Shown piece after piece: positions 30,850-40,612 of a stretch of DNA of 64,000 bases. The notes under the pieces are model-generated. The model was not told the DNA's origin and ran no database searches. It saw only the letters and a program-made list of their open reading frames with translations. This DNA comes from JABDGM01 sp963738665 (GTDB lineage: Bacteria; Planctomycetota; Planctomycetia; Pirellulales; Lacipirellulaceae), in contig CAVTXL010000001.1 of the NCBI GenBank assembly GCA_963738665.1, positions 1 through 64,000 of the forward strand, read 5' to 3'. Position 1 is the stretch's first letter. Every line of letters begins with the position of its first letter. A program made the translations under genes and the position numbers.

Positions 30850-31913
30850 ATGACAAATCGATTGGCCCTTGGAATCGTGCTCGCCACCGGTGCGCTCGTG
30901 GCGATCGCAACTGCCGCCACCCAGCCCGACAGCGGATTTACCGCCCAGCCCACGTGGCAGCCAGCGTCGCCGGACGTGGTGTCCGCCCAATTGCAGAAGT
31001 ATCTCGACACGTCCAAGATTGCGCCGAGCGGCAGGCGGCGGCCCGCGCTGCCTGGTCGGCTGCAGCCACCGGCGAGGCGTCGGCCGATCTGCTCGACCGC
31101 GTCGCCGCGGCCCTCGCCAAGGCAGACGTCCGCGTCGCCGAGCTGGTCAATCGCTGCGCCGGCACGAGCACGCCCGGCCCGCTGCCCGATTTCTCCTGGC
31201 TCGCCGACAGCGAGACGCCCGCTTTCGTGCGGAACAACGTGCGCCTCTACTTGGCCCGCTGGCTCGTGCAACAAGGCTATTACGATGAGTCCGTTGCCTG
31301 GACCGAAGGCCTCAACACGGCCGACGTCGCCCAGCCTGAAGCGCTTTTGTTCTACCGCGCGGTGGCGTTTCAGCGGCTGGTCGAGGCCGACAAAGCCGCG
31401 GCACTTCTCAATCAACTGGCCGCCCGTCGCGATGAGTTGCCCGTCCGCTATCAAAAGTTGGCCGAGCTGATGCGGCAGGACCTGTCGACGCTCGAAGACG
31501 AGTCGCTCGATCACATCGCGCGGCGAATGGAGGACGTCCGTCGACGCCTGGCGCAGGGCCGCTCCGGCGATCGCGTCCAGAAGGTCGAAAACGGCGTCGT
31601 CGAATCACTCGACAAGCTGATCAAGGATATCGAAGACAAGATGCAACAACAGCAACAGCAAAGTGGCGCAGGCGCGGCCGGTGGCGCACAAAGCAGTGCT
31701 CCCATGCAAGATAGCCAGCCCGCCGAGCTCAAGGCGCCCGGTAAAATCGACCGCAAAGACATCGGCAACGGCTCGGGCTGGGGCGATCTGCCCGACAAAG
31801 ACCGCGAAAAGGCCCTCCAAGACATCGGCCGCGAGTTCCCCTCACACTACCGCGAAATCATTGAAGAGTATTTCCGCCGCCTGGCGGCGGAAAAGGACAA
31901 GGCGGGACGATAG
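30850..31913 (+). CDS. Exported TPR-like helical protein (one frameshift)
   Basis: About 354 residues after a break near 31025. A signal peptide (LALGIVLATGALVAIATAAT) is followed by helical repeats of TPR character (VRLYLARWLVQQGYYDESV; LLFYRAVAFQRLVEADKAAA; QKLAELMRQDLSTLEDESLD), a coiled coil DKLIKDIEDKMQQQQQQSG, a Gln/Ala/Gly linker and a C-terminal block DKDREKALQDIGREFPSHYR plus EIIEEYFRRLAAEKDK. The block EFPSHYREIIEEYF recurs, from memory, in planctomycete MoxR-cluster proteins. No catalytic site visible. Only 8 bp from the next gene. Confidence 0.7.
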
Positions 31914-31920
31914 GGGGCAG

Positions 31921-32055
31921 AATGGGGCATTGCAAAGTGCAAATTGCAAACCGCAAGTCGGCCGTGGCGGATCGCAAATTGCAAATTCGAAAAGTGCTCG
32001 GCTCGGTGTTCCGTAATTTGCAATTTGCAGTTCTCATTTTGCAATTTGCAATCGT
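31921..32055. repeat. Palindromic heptamer repeat, copy 4 (in coding sequence)
   Basis: Left arm TTGCAAAGTGCAAATTGC and GATCGCAAATTGCAAATTCG; right arm TAATTTGCAATTTGCAG and CATTTTGCAATTTGCAATCG. It spans the first 45 codons of the NPCBM gene and supplies its signal peptide. Confidence 0.85.
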
Positions 32056-33304
32056 GACTCCGCTGGCGGCGCAATCGGCCGATAAGACGCCGGTCATCGC
32101 CACCCGGCTCAGCGGCCAGTCGATCACTGGCCAACTCAATCGCTGGACGGCCGATGAGATCGTCATCGACGCTGCCTCCGGCCCGCAGTCGATTCCGCTG
32201 AAAGAGCTCCTCTCGCTCCGCTGGTCGCCCGCGCCGCCACCCGCCAGCGCCGACGCTGCCCGTCCGCCGATTGCCGAGCTGGTCGACGGCACGCTCTTGC
32301 CGATAGCCGATTTCCGCTGTGCGGATGGCAAAGCGAACCTGAATTTGGCCGGCGACAGCCTGCCCGACGCGGCAAAAACGCTCTCGATCGATTTGAAACA
32401 GGTCGCCGCGGTGCGGCTGCAGCGGATCGGCGCCGCCGTGGCGCCCCAGTGGGATGAGATCCGCGACCAGAATCTGCCCAGCGACGTGCTAATCGTACTG
32501 AAACGCGAAGGGCAAAGCCTCGATTATGCCGACTGCGTCATCAACGAAGTTTCCGCCGACAGCGTGAGCTTCGAACTCGATAATCGCCCGACCAAAGCCG
32601 ATCGCGAAAAAGTCGCCGGCATGATCTTCTATCGCAGCAAAGATGCCCAAGCGCCCGGCGAACCGCTGTGCACCGTGCATGGCCGCGGCGGATTGAAAGC
32701 CGTCGTCGCCAAGGCCACGCTCGACGGCGATTTCCTGCAATTGACAACGGTCGCCGGCGCCAAACTGCGCTGGCAGCTGGCCGACGTGCACCTCGCCGAT
32801 TTTTCCGCCGGCAAGCTCGTGTATCTGAGCGACCTCGACCCCGCGACGCAAACCTGGACGCCGCTCGTCGGCCTGCCGGCCAGTCTCAAATCGGCGGCAG
32901 CCTACGGCCGCCCCCGCCGCGACCTGTCTGGCTTTGGCTCTCCCCTCGCGATCTCGGTTCCGGACGATGCCCTGCCGAACGGCCAAGGCCACGAGCGCAC
33001 GTTTGCCAAGGGCCTGGCCCTCCGCAGCCGCACGGAGCTCGAATATCGCCTGCCCGCCGGCTTCCGCCGCCTAGTCGCCACTGCCGGCATCGACCCGGCC
33101 ACAGCCGCCGTCGGCAACGTAATGCTCGTCGTGAAGGGAGACGACCGAATTCTGTTGCAAAAAGAAATCGCCGGCAATCAGCCGCCGCTCTCGATCGATC
33201 TGCCGATCGAAGGCGTCCGCCGCCTGTCGATCGTCGTCGACTACGGCCGCAACCTCGACAACGGCGATTGGCTGAACCTGTGCGACGCGAGGATCGTGAA
33301 ATGA
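31922..33304 (+). CDS. Exported NPCBM/NEW2-domain protein with repeat-encoded signal peptide
   Basis: 460 residues, uninterrupted. The N terminus (QIANRKSAVADRKLQIRK, then NLQFAVLILQFAIVTPLAAQ) is a long basic n-region plus hydrophobic core written in the heptamer repeat; cleavage is likely near LAAQS. The mature part has beta-rich segments (TRLSGQSITGQLNRWTADEI) and a C-terminal carbohydrate-binding-like NPCBM domain: YLSDLDPATQTWTPL, TFAKGLALRSRTELEYRLP, RLVATAGIDPATAAVGNV and RRLSIVVDYGRNLDNGDWLN. NPCBM domains bind glycans in exported proteins. Its ATGA stop/start overlap with the HtrA gene shows tight coupling. Confidence 0.8.
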   Translation: MGHCKVQIANRKSAVADRKLQIRKVLGSVFRNLQFAVLILQFAIVTPLAAQSADKTPVIATRLSGQSITGQLNRWTADEIVIDAASGPQSIPLKELLSLRWSPAPPPASADAARPPIAELVDGTLLPIADFRCADGKANLNLAGDSLPDAAKTLSIDLKQVAAVRLQRIGAAVAPQWDEIRDQNLPSDVLIVLKREGQSLDYADCVINEVSADSVSFELDNRPTKADREKVAGMIFYRSKDAQAPGEPLCTVHGRGGLKAVVAKATLDGDFLQLTTVAGAKLRWQLADVHLADFSAGKLVYLSDLDPATQTWTPLVGLPASLKSAAAYGRPRRDLSGFGSPLAISVPDDALPNGQGHERTFAKGLALRSRTELEYRLPAGFRRLVATAGIDPATAAVGNVMLVVKGDDRILLQKEIAGNQPPLSIDLPIEGVRRLSIVVDYGRNLDNGDWLNLCDARIVK

Positions 33305-35204
33305 CGCATCGCCTGCGCCACGCACTGACTGCATTTTGCATTTTGCATTTAACATTTTGCATTTTGCATGTCCCAGCGCGCGTTTATGCCGACGACGCGC
33401 CCGATAAGGTCGTCCTCGCCGCCCAGGCCCAGCGCGTCGAGACCATCGAACGGATCATGAAGCCGACGCTCGCCATTTTCGATAGCGGCGGGCAAGGGGG
33501 CGGCTCGGGAGTGATCATCACGCCCGACGGCTACGCGCTGACGAATTTTCACGTCGCCGCGCCGACCGGCCCGGCCATGAAGTGCGGCTTGTCCGATGGA
33601 CGCCTGGTAGATGCCGTCGTTGTAGGGCTCGATCCGGGCGGCGACGTCGCGCTGATCAAACTATTCGGCTCGGACGAATCCAACTCCGCCGCTGGCGCAG
33701 CGAGAGAGGCACAGGATTCGTTTCCGGCGGCCGACCTCGGCGACAGCGACACCGTCCGCGTCGGCGATTGGACCTATGTGGCCGGCAATCCGTTTTTGCT
33801 CGCCGACGATTTTCGCCCCACGATCACTTACGGCATTATTTCGGGCGTCCATCGCTACCAATACCCGGCCCGCACGCTGCTCGAGTACTCCGATTGCCTG
33901 CAGACCGACGCGGCCATCAACCCGGGCAACTCCGGCGGCCCACTGTTCGACGCCGCCGGCCGGCTGATCGGCATCAACGGCCGCGGCTCGTTCGAGAAGC
34001 GCGGCCGCGTCAATGTCGGCGTCGGCTATGCGATTTCAATCAACCAAATCAAGCGCTTTCATCGGCCTCTTGCGGAGCGGGCGAATCGTCGATCACGCGT
34101 CGCTCGGCGCGACCGTAGCCAAGGGACCCGAGGGACGCGTCGTCGTGGACGAGATTCTCGAAGATAGCGACGCCTTTCGCCGCGGCCTACGGTTCGACGA
34201 TCAACTGGTCCGCTTCGGCGGACGCGAGCTTCGTTCGCCGAACGATTTCAAAAACGTCCTCGGCACCTATCCGGGCGGCTGGCCCGTGCCCGTCACGTAC
34301 CGCCGCGACGGGCGTGATTTCGACATCACCGTGCGGCTGGCGAACTCCCACCGCGAAGGTCAGCTCGAAGCACTACTCGCCCAGGAACAAGGGTCGCCCG
34401 AGCGCGGCCAACCCCCCGGTCCGCGCCGCGGCGGCGATGAGCCCAGTCCGCCAGATGGCCGGCGTGGAAGAGGACGAGGACGTGGCCGGGGTCCCGGCGA
34501 GCCCGGTCAGCCGCCCGAGGGGCGTCCCAATCGCCGCGGCCGCGGCGATCCGCCCATGCCGGCGGTGGTGAAATCGCATTATGAAGAGCGGAGCGGCTAT
34601 GCCAACTATTGGTTCAACCGCTACCATCAGCAACGGGTCTGGAACGCGTACCTCTCCCGCGGCGATTTCGCCGAAACCGGCTGGAGCTGGAAAATCCAAG
34701 GCAAGCTGGCCGCCGGCGGCGACGTGACAATCGAGCTTTCCGAAAATGGCGGCGCGATCACAATGCCCGAAGGGCGCAGTCGAGGCCGACTTCAAGCAGC
34801 CCCTGACCGAGGCGCAGAGCCCCCCGCGCTCCGGTGGGCTGCTCGCCGCGCTCCACCTCTGGCAACGCCTGCTGCTCGTCTCGCCGAGCAGGTTTGGCGA
34901 CGTCTATTACGTCGGCGAGTTGCCCTGGCCCAAGCCAGACGCCGAACCGGCCGATTGCCTCGCCGCCAGCTTCGGCGGCGTCGACACCGAGTTCTACTTC
35001 CACCCCGCCACTGGCGATCTACGCGGCTTTGAAACGCACTCAGCCGACGACCAGGATCCCTGCACGATCGTCTTTAGCGACCTCCGCCAAAGCGACGGCC
35101 GCACCCTGCCCTACCACTGGGTCGTGCGCCACGGAGACGAAGTATTCGCCGACATCAACATCACGAGTTGGGAACGAACAACGGCCAGCGAAAAGAAGGA
35201 CTGA
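33301..35204 (+). CDS. HtrA-like serine protease with PDZ domain, catalytically intact (frameshifted)
   Basis: Exported trypsin-like protease, likely in envelope protein quality control. The signal peptide AFCILHLTFCILHVPARV is repeat-encoded, with cleavage after VYA. The protease domain has the full triad: H84 in LTNFHVA, D115 in GGDVALIKL and S211 in NPGNSGGPL. After a break near 34075 comes a PDZ domain (VVVDEILEDSDAFRRGLRFD; PNDFKNVLGTYPGGWPV), an Arg/Gly/Pro-rich linker (GRRGRGRGRGRGPGEPGQ) and, after another break near 34775, a C-terminal beta region (GGVDTEFYFHPATGDLRGFE; YHWVVRHGDEVFADIN). About 630 residues joined. First of three HtrA-like genes; only 6 bp separate it from the second. 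Confidence 0.8.
33332..33372. repeat. Palindromic heptamer repeat, copy 5 (half copy, in coding sequence)
   Basis: TTTTGCATTTTGCATTTAAC and ATTTTGCATTTTGCATG: only the hydrophobic-coding arm is present. It encodes FCILHLTFCILH of the HtrA signal peptide. Confidence 0.85.
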
Positions 35205-35210
35205 TCGCGA

Positions 35211-36297
35211 ATGCGGTTTGCAGACCAAACAAAGCGATACCTCAGGTTGCAATTTGCAATTTGCATTGTGCAATTTGCAATTTGCAATTACCTGGCTCCC
35301 ATCGCCTCAGCCGCCGAAGGCCCCGCCTCTCTCTCCGCCATCGCCCGCCAGGTGCAGCCGAAGGTCGTCAAAATCTACGGCGCCGGCGGCTTGCGCGGGC
35401 TCGAGGCCTACCAGAGCGGCATCTTGATTTCCGGCGAAGGCCACGTCCTCACCGTCTGGAGCTACGTCCTCGACCCGGATGAAGTGACCGTCGTCCTCGA
35501 CGACGGCCGGCGATTCGAAGCCACGCACGTCGCAGCCGATCCCCTCACGGAAATCGCCCTGCTAAAGTTCGATCCTGGCAAAGACCCGGTCCCGCATTTC
35601 GATTTGTCCCAGCGCGCCGACCGTCGAGCCCGGTTCGCGTGTCCTGGCGTTCAGCAATCTGTTCGGCATCGCGACCGGCGATGAGCCGGTGAGCATGCTG
35701 CACGGCGTGGTGACAGCGGTCGCCCCGCTGGAGGCCCGCCGCGGCGCGTTCGACACGCCCTACCGCGGCGACGTCTACGTCGTCGACGCGGCCGCCAACA
35801 ATCCCGGCGCGGCCGGCGGCGCGCTGACCGATGGCCAGGGCCGGCTCGTCGGCATGCTCGGTAAAGAGCTCCGCAGCAACATCACCGGCACGTGGCTCAA
35901 TTACGCCCTGCCAGTGAAGGCGTTTTCCAAATCGGTCGACGACATGCTGGCCGGCCGCTTCACGCCGCCGGCCCTCAAAGACATTGATCAGCCCGACCAT
36001 CCCCTGTCGCTCGCCGCCCTGGGCATAGTGCTCGTGCCCGACGTCGTGACCCGCACCCCGCCCTACATCGACCGAGTGCTGCCGAATTCGCCGGCCGCGG
36101 CGGCCGGCCTTCGCACCGACGACCTCCTCGTCATGATCGATACACAGGTCACGCCCTCGTGCCGCGACGCTGCTGATTGGATCCGCCGCTTCGAACGCGA
36201 TAAGGAAGTTCGCGTCGCCATCCTCCGCAAAGGCCAGCTCTTCGACTTCACGCTCAAAGCCGCTCCGGTCGAAACACCAGCGAAGGAGGCGAAGTGA
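35211..36297 (+). CDS. HtrA-like pseudoprotease with PDZ domain (one frameshift)
   Basis: About 361 residues. The signal peptide LRLQFAICIVQFAICNYL, cleaved near ASA, is written in the heptamer repeat. The trypsin-like domain aligns by eye to the upstream protease, but all three catalytic residues differ: S84 replaces His (VLTVWSYVLD), E114 replaces Asp (LTEIALLKF) and Ala replaces Ser (NNPGAAGGAL). After a break near 35640 the rest includes GVVTAVAPLEARRGAFDTPY, VYVVDAAANNPG and LTDGQGRLVGMLG, then a PDZ domain (VLPNSPAAAAGLRTDDLLVM). It cannot cleave by the usual mechanism and more likely binds unfolded or partner proteins. The TGATG stop/start overlap couples it to the next gene. Confidence 0.8.
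35243..35292. repeat. Palindromic heptamer repeat, copy 6 (half copy, in coding sequence)
   Basis: TTGCAATTTGCAATTTGCAT then TGTGCAATTTGCAATTTGCA: an almost perfect run of the hydrophobic-coding arm. It gives LQFAICIVQFAICN of the pseudoprotease signal peptide. Confidence 0.9.
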
Positions 36298-38502
36298 TGC
36301 CTCGGTCGAATCAAGAAAATGCTCAATGCAAAATGCAGTGCATTCCAATGGTTCATTTTGCATTGTTCATTTTGCAATTTGCATTTGTTCAAGCGTCGCA
36401 CGCTCAATCGTCGCCCGCCGATAGCCTCCCCACCCGCGAAGAGGCCGCCATCCAAGCCGCCGTCGATCGTATCGCCGATTCAGTCGTTCAAATCCGCACG
36501 ATCGGCGGCCTCGACGTCGTCGGTCGACACGCAAGTAGCCACCGGCCCGACGACCGGCCTCGTGATTTCACCCGATGGCTACATCGTCTCCAGCGCGTTC
36601 AATTTCGTGCAGCAGCCCGCGTCGATCCTCGTCACGCTTCCCTCCGGTAAGCAGTCGGCGGGCGAGCTGGTGGCCACCGATCACAGCCGCATGCTCGTGC
36701 TGCTGCACGTGAAGGACGTGTCGAATCTGCCGGTGCCGGAAATGACGCCGGCCGACGAGATTCACGTCGGCGATTGGGCGATCGCCATCGGCCGCACGTT
36801 TCGCGCCGATCGAGCGAACGTGACGGTCGGCATCGTCAGCGCGCTCGACCGCATGGTTGGCAAAGCGGTGCAGACCGACGCCGCCGTGTCGACGGCCAAC
36901 TACGGCGGGCCGCTGATCGACATTCGCGGCCGCGTCCTCGGCCTGATCGTGCCGATGGCGCCGCAAACCACGAGCGAAGTGGCCGGCGTCGAGTGGTACG
37001 ATTCCGGAATCGGCTTCGCCGTGCCGCTGGCGGCGATGGGCCCGGCAATCGAGCGACTGAAGAAAGGGGAAGACCAGTATCCGGGCCTGTTGGGCGTCAG
37101 TTTGAACGGGCGGCAGCCGATCGGCGCCCCGGCCGTGCTGGCCGCCGTCAGGCCCGATTCACCGGCCGGCAAGGCCGGCCTCAAAAAGGGCGATCGCCTC
37201 ACCGAGATTGACGGCCGAGCAATCAAAACGCAAACCGATCTCCGCCTGGCTCTCGGCTCCCGCTACGCCGGTGACAGCGTCCGCGTCACCGCCAAGCGCG
37301 GCGAGGAGGCCATCGAGCGGACGGTCACGCTAATCGGCAAAATGCCGCCGTTTCACCACGCCTTCCTGGGCGTCTTGCCAATGCGGCCGGGGGCACCGAT
37401 AAACGCCGCTTCCAATCTCGGCCGCCAGCCTTCGGCGCAGCAGGGCGTTCCGCCAGGCGATGGCGACAAAGACGGCCAAGAATCGGCGGACCAGGACGAG
37501 TCTGACAGCAAAGAGAAATCGGATCAACAACCATCCGATACCGGCGACGACGGCGAAAGATCGGCCGACGAGTCAACCAGCCCACAGGGAGTCGTCGTCC
37601 GCATGGTCTATCCCGGCAGTCCGGCCGCCGAGGCGCGAATCCAAGCCGGCGACCGCATCCTGAAAATCAACGGCGAAAAGCTCGCCACGATTAGCGACGC
37701 AATCGACCAACTCAATAGCGTCGCGCCCGATGACGAAGTGCAAGTGGCATACGCCCGCGGCGACGACGCTCTCGAAGTGAAGGTGAAAGCGGCCCGCTTG
37801 CCGACCAACATCCCGACCGAGCTGCCGCCCGCAATTGCCCATGACGAGAGTTCGGACAAAGGCGACGGGGCGAAGGCCGCCGCCGGCGAAACACGCGACC
37901 TCAAGCTGGCCGCGATGCCCGAGAAATGCAAAGTCTACGTGCCGCCTTCCCAATCGGGGCCCAGGCCCGGCCTCTTGATTTGGCTCCACGCGCCCGGCGA
38001 ATCGAAGCCGGACGACGTCATTGCGGCCTGGAAGCCGATTTGCGACCGCGATAACCTCGTGCTCGTCGTCCCCACGGCCGAAGACGTGAAGCAGTGGGAA
38101 CGGACCGAGCTCGAATACCTCAGCCGTCTCACCGAACGACTGCTCCGTCAGTATCGGCCTGATCCGAGGCGCGTCGTCGTCTTTGGCCAGGGCGGCGGAG
38201 GCAGCATGGCCTACCTGCTGGGCCTGGCCATGCGCGAGCGTTTCAGCGGCATTGCGGCGACGGCCGTCGCCCTGCCCCGCCAGGTAAAAGTGCCCGACGG
38301 CGACCCCGCCCTGCGGCTGGCTATCTTCGCCGGTCTCACCAGCGACGCCGCTCTCGCGGCCGACATCAGCCAGGGCCTGCAAAAGTTGTCCGAGGTCGGC
38401 TATCCGGTTTCGACCATCGCCACGGCCGACGCCACCGGCCGCCTCGCCGAAGCGGATCGCGCCGAGCTGGCCCGCTGGGTAGACACGCTGGACCGGTTCT
38501 GA
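36297..38502 (+). CDS. HtrA-like pseudoprotease fused to two PDZ domains and a hydrolase-like domain (one frameshift)
   Basis: About 735 residues after a break near 36515. The signal peptide (MVHFALFILQFAFVQASHA) is repeat-encoded. The trypsin-like domain lacks the triad: SSAFNFVQQ where HtrA has TNxHV, SRMLVLLHV where it has TDLAxLK, and TANYGGPL where it has GNSGGPL. Two PDZ domains follow (VRPDSPAGKAGLKKGDRLTE; VYPGSPAAEARIQAGDRILK) separated by an acidic linker (DKDGQESADQDESDSKEKSD). The C terminus is alpha/beta-hydrolase-like (GLLIWLHAPGESKPDDVI; RRVVVFGQGGGGSMAYLLGL), but the GxSxG elbow reads GQGGG, so the serine nucleophile is lost as well. Every enzymatic site appears dead, suggesting a scaffold or sensor. 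Last gene of the plus-strand cluster. Confidence 0.8.
36312..36390. repeat. Palindromic heptamer repeat, copy 7 (in coding sequence)
   Basis: Left arm AAAATGCTCAATGCAAAATG; right arm CATTTTGCATTGTTCATTTT and GCAATTTGCATTTG. It encodes the basic and hydrophobic parts of the third HtrA-like signal peptide. Confidence 0.85.
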
Positions 38503-38632
38503 AAGGATCCGTGAAACGCTGGCCGTCGTCGGACGGACGACTGTACCCGTTGGCCCTCCGATGGAAGGACCGGATCGTCCGCTGTACTGGCTACTGGATA
38601 TTCCAATTTGCGGTTACGACTACTGCCACCAG

Positions 38633-39459
38633 CTATCGCACGCGGCGCCGCGAAAGAACAGTGCTCGCCAATGCCAGGCCGGCCAACAGAGCTGCGCTCG
38701 GCTCGGGAATCGATCCACTCAGTGCGATCGTAACGACACTGTCCGCCGCGTCTTGATCAACGACTTCGAAGCCCGCGTAGCTTGTGAAGATTGCATGCGA
38801 AAAGTTGCCGTTCACGTCGTTCGGCGTCAGACCGAGCCCGGCGCCAAATGATGTCAGCGTAAAGCCGCTTTCCGATTGGCTGACACTGGCCGCCGAGACC
38901 ACGAACGGCAAAAACTCGTAGTTCACCGGCTGCGGGTTCACCGCCGCCGGCGTCCGGCTGCCGTCTTCCGCCAAGGCTACCAGCCCGCCGCCGGTGTTTA
39001 CGTAGAGCTGAATGTCAGCCGCCCGCGCGTTGAGCGCGGCCAAGTCGTCACCCGTCAACGATCCGCCGTGATCCGACGGAATGAACAACGCGCTGTAATC
39101 GGCGAGCGCCGCGCTGGCGAACCCGGTCGCATCCACTTTGACGTAATGATCGCCGGGCGTGCTGCCGGCCGAATATCCGGACGCCATCAAACCCAATTCC
39201 GAATCGACATGATCGCCGAGCGAGTTGTTGTCCGTGTTCGATTGCAGGTACAAGATCGCCCGCGTATCGCCGTTGCGCGCGAAAGCCAGCCGCGCGAAAT
39301 GATGTTTTGGGCACCGCTCGCATTGGGGCCTTGCGAGGAATGGAAATCGGGATCGTGGCCGGTGACGAACACATTGCCGGCCTGAGCCTCATGGCCGAAA
39401 CACAAGGTCAGCAATAGAGTTGCGGGTAGTAACCCATGTCGAATCAAGTCGGCGATCAT
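38633..39459 (-). CDS. PEP-CTERM-anchored exported protein (one frameshift)
   Basis: From ATG 39459 a signal peptide (HGLLPATLLLTLCFGHEAQA) is followed by NVFVTGHDPDFHSSQGPN. After a break near 39290: RAILYLQSNTDNNSLGDHVD, DYSALFIPSDHGGSLTGDDL and LNARAADIQLYVNTGGGLVA, which looks like an amidotransferase-like or DUF-type Rossmann fold. It ends in SIPEPSAALLAGLALASTVL plus SRRRVR, a clear PEP-CTERM sorting signal (PEP box, helix, basic tail) for exosortase processing. About 275 residues. Convergent with the HtrA-like cluster; no exosortase gene in the window. Confidence 0.8.
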
Positions 39460-39586
39460 GAGTCTACCTCCCGTCGCAAGTGAATTCACCTCGGTGCCCG
39501 CATTCTAGTCTTGGCGGACGCAGCGCCAAGTAGAAAACTCCAATTACACCGAGGATTTTTACTACGCGGCCGCGATGCGGCGTTTG

Positions 39587-40602
39587 TTACGGTACAAATT
39601 CGGCCGCCAGCACCGCCACGGCGTGGGCCGGTGCGCACGTACTAACTACTGGTCCCAAATGCTCTTCGAGCGAGACCACCGCGCCGCCGCGAAATCTGGT
39701 CTGAATCAGCGCTCGGGCCAGAAATTCGCCACTCCCTGAGATTACGAAACACTGCGGTGCGGCAGTTTGGCGGTTCAGCACTTGGGCCAGAGCCGCGCCA
39801 AGCACGGCAATTTGTGCGCCGCGAATCGCTCGCGCGGCTTTTATGGCCAAATCCGTGTCGAATTGAAACCGATCGGCGCAAACCATCCGAGCCAGCCGCT
39901 CGACCGCAAACTCGCGCACGTCAGCGGCCGGCCGTCGGCCGTCCAGGCGGCGTCCGCTTGTTCGGGGATTTCGTCGAGCAGCAGATAGGCATCGGCCGTC
40001 GTCGCGAAGAGCTCGGCCGCAACTGGGCTCTGCCGGCCGAGATACGGCAGCCGGTCGACGACCGCACACACGGGCGTCCTTCCGACGCCTGTGTAAACCA
40101 GTTCGCCGGCCACGAGTCGCTCCGTATCCGTTCGCGCCGTCGAAGCGACTTCGCCGGCGGCCAGCGGCACGATATCAGTTGTTGTCGAACCAATGTCGAC
40201 GAGCATGCCCGGTCGTCCCTCGGTGTAGCGGCCGGCAAAACGCGCCAGCACATGCCAATTGCTGGCCGCGGCCAATTCGGGCCGCTCAAGAGCCGATTCG
40301 ATCGGCCCCAGCCGGCCATCAACCAGATACACTCGCACGTCATGTTCAGGCAAAAACACTTCGACCACGGCGCCCAAGATATGCCGCACGCCCTCGGCCT
40401 TTGAGCGAAAACAGTCGCAAAGCTCGGCGGTCATCGTAACAGCTATTCGATCGAAGTTCGGCGCTAGCACGACGAGCTTTCGCAGAGCACTCGACAACAC
40501 ACTCGGCTCGCGCCAGAGAGCAAACGGAACGGACCGCGCCCAGCCGCGGCCGTCGGCCGCCTTCAGATTCGCGCCGCCAATGTCGAGACCCAGCACAGTC
40601 AT
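39587..40602 (-). CDS. Hydantoinase/oxoprolinase-family C1-pathway protein, MfnF-like (one frameshift)
   Basis: From ATG 40602: LGLDIGGANLKAADGRG (ASKHA phosphate-binding loop), SVPFALWREP, VTMTAELCDCFRSKAEGVRH, ASNWHVLARFAGR, MLVDIGSTTTDIVPLAAGE and GELVYTGVGRTPVCAV. After a break near 39885: RLARMVCADRFQFDTD and PQCFVISGSGEFLAR. About 337 residues. This matches, from memory, the tetrahydromethanopterin-linked C1-transfer family whose archaeal member MfnF joins the furan and tyramine-glutamate parts of methanofuran. Two genes upstream is an ATP-grasp protein resembling MfnD, which supports a methanofuran assignment. The cofactor would serve formaldehyde oxidation or detoxification; other C1 genes are not in the window. 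Confidence 0.7.
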
Positions 40603-40612
40603 TGCACCGCCT

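Noticed and set aside
31921..36390. Repeated TTTGCAATTTGCAATT strings as a possible CRISPR array
   Set aside because: Units are contiguous 7-mers without spacers, form inverted arms, and lie inside coding frames; no cas genes are in the window.
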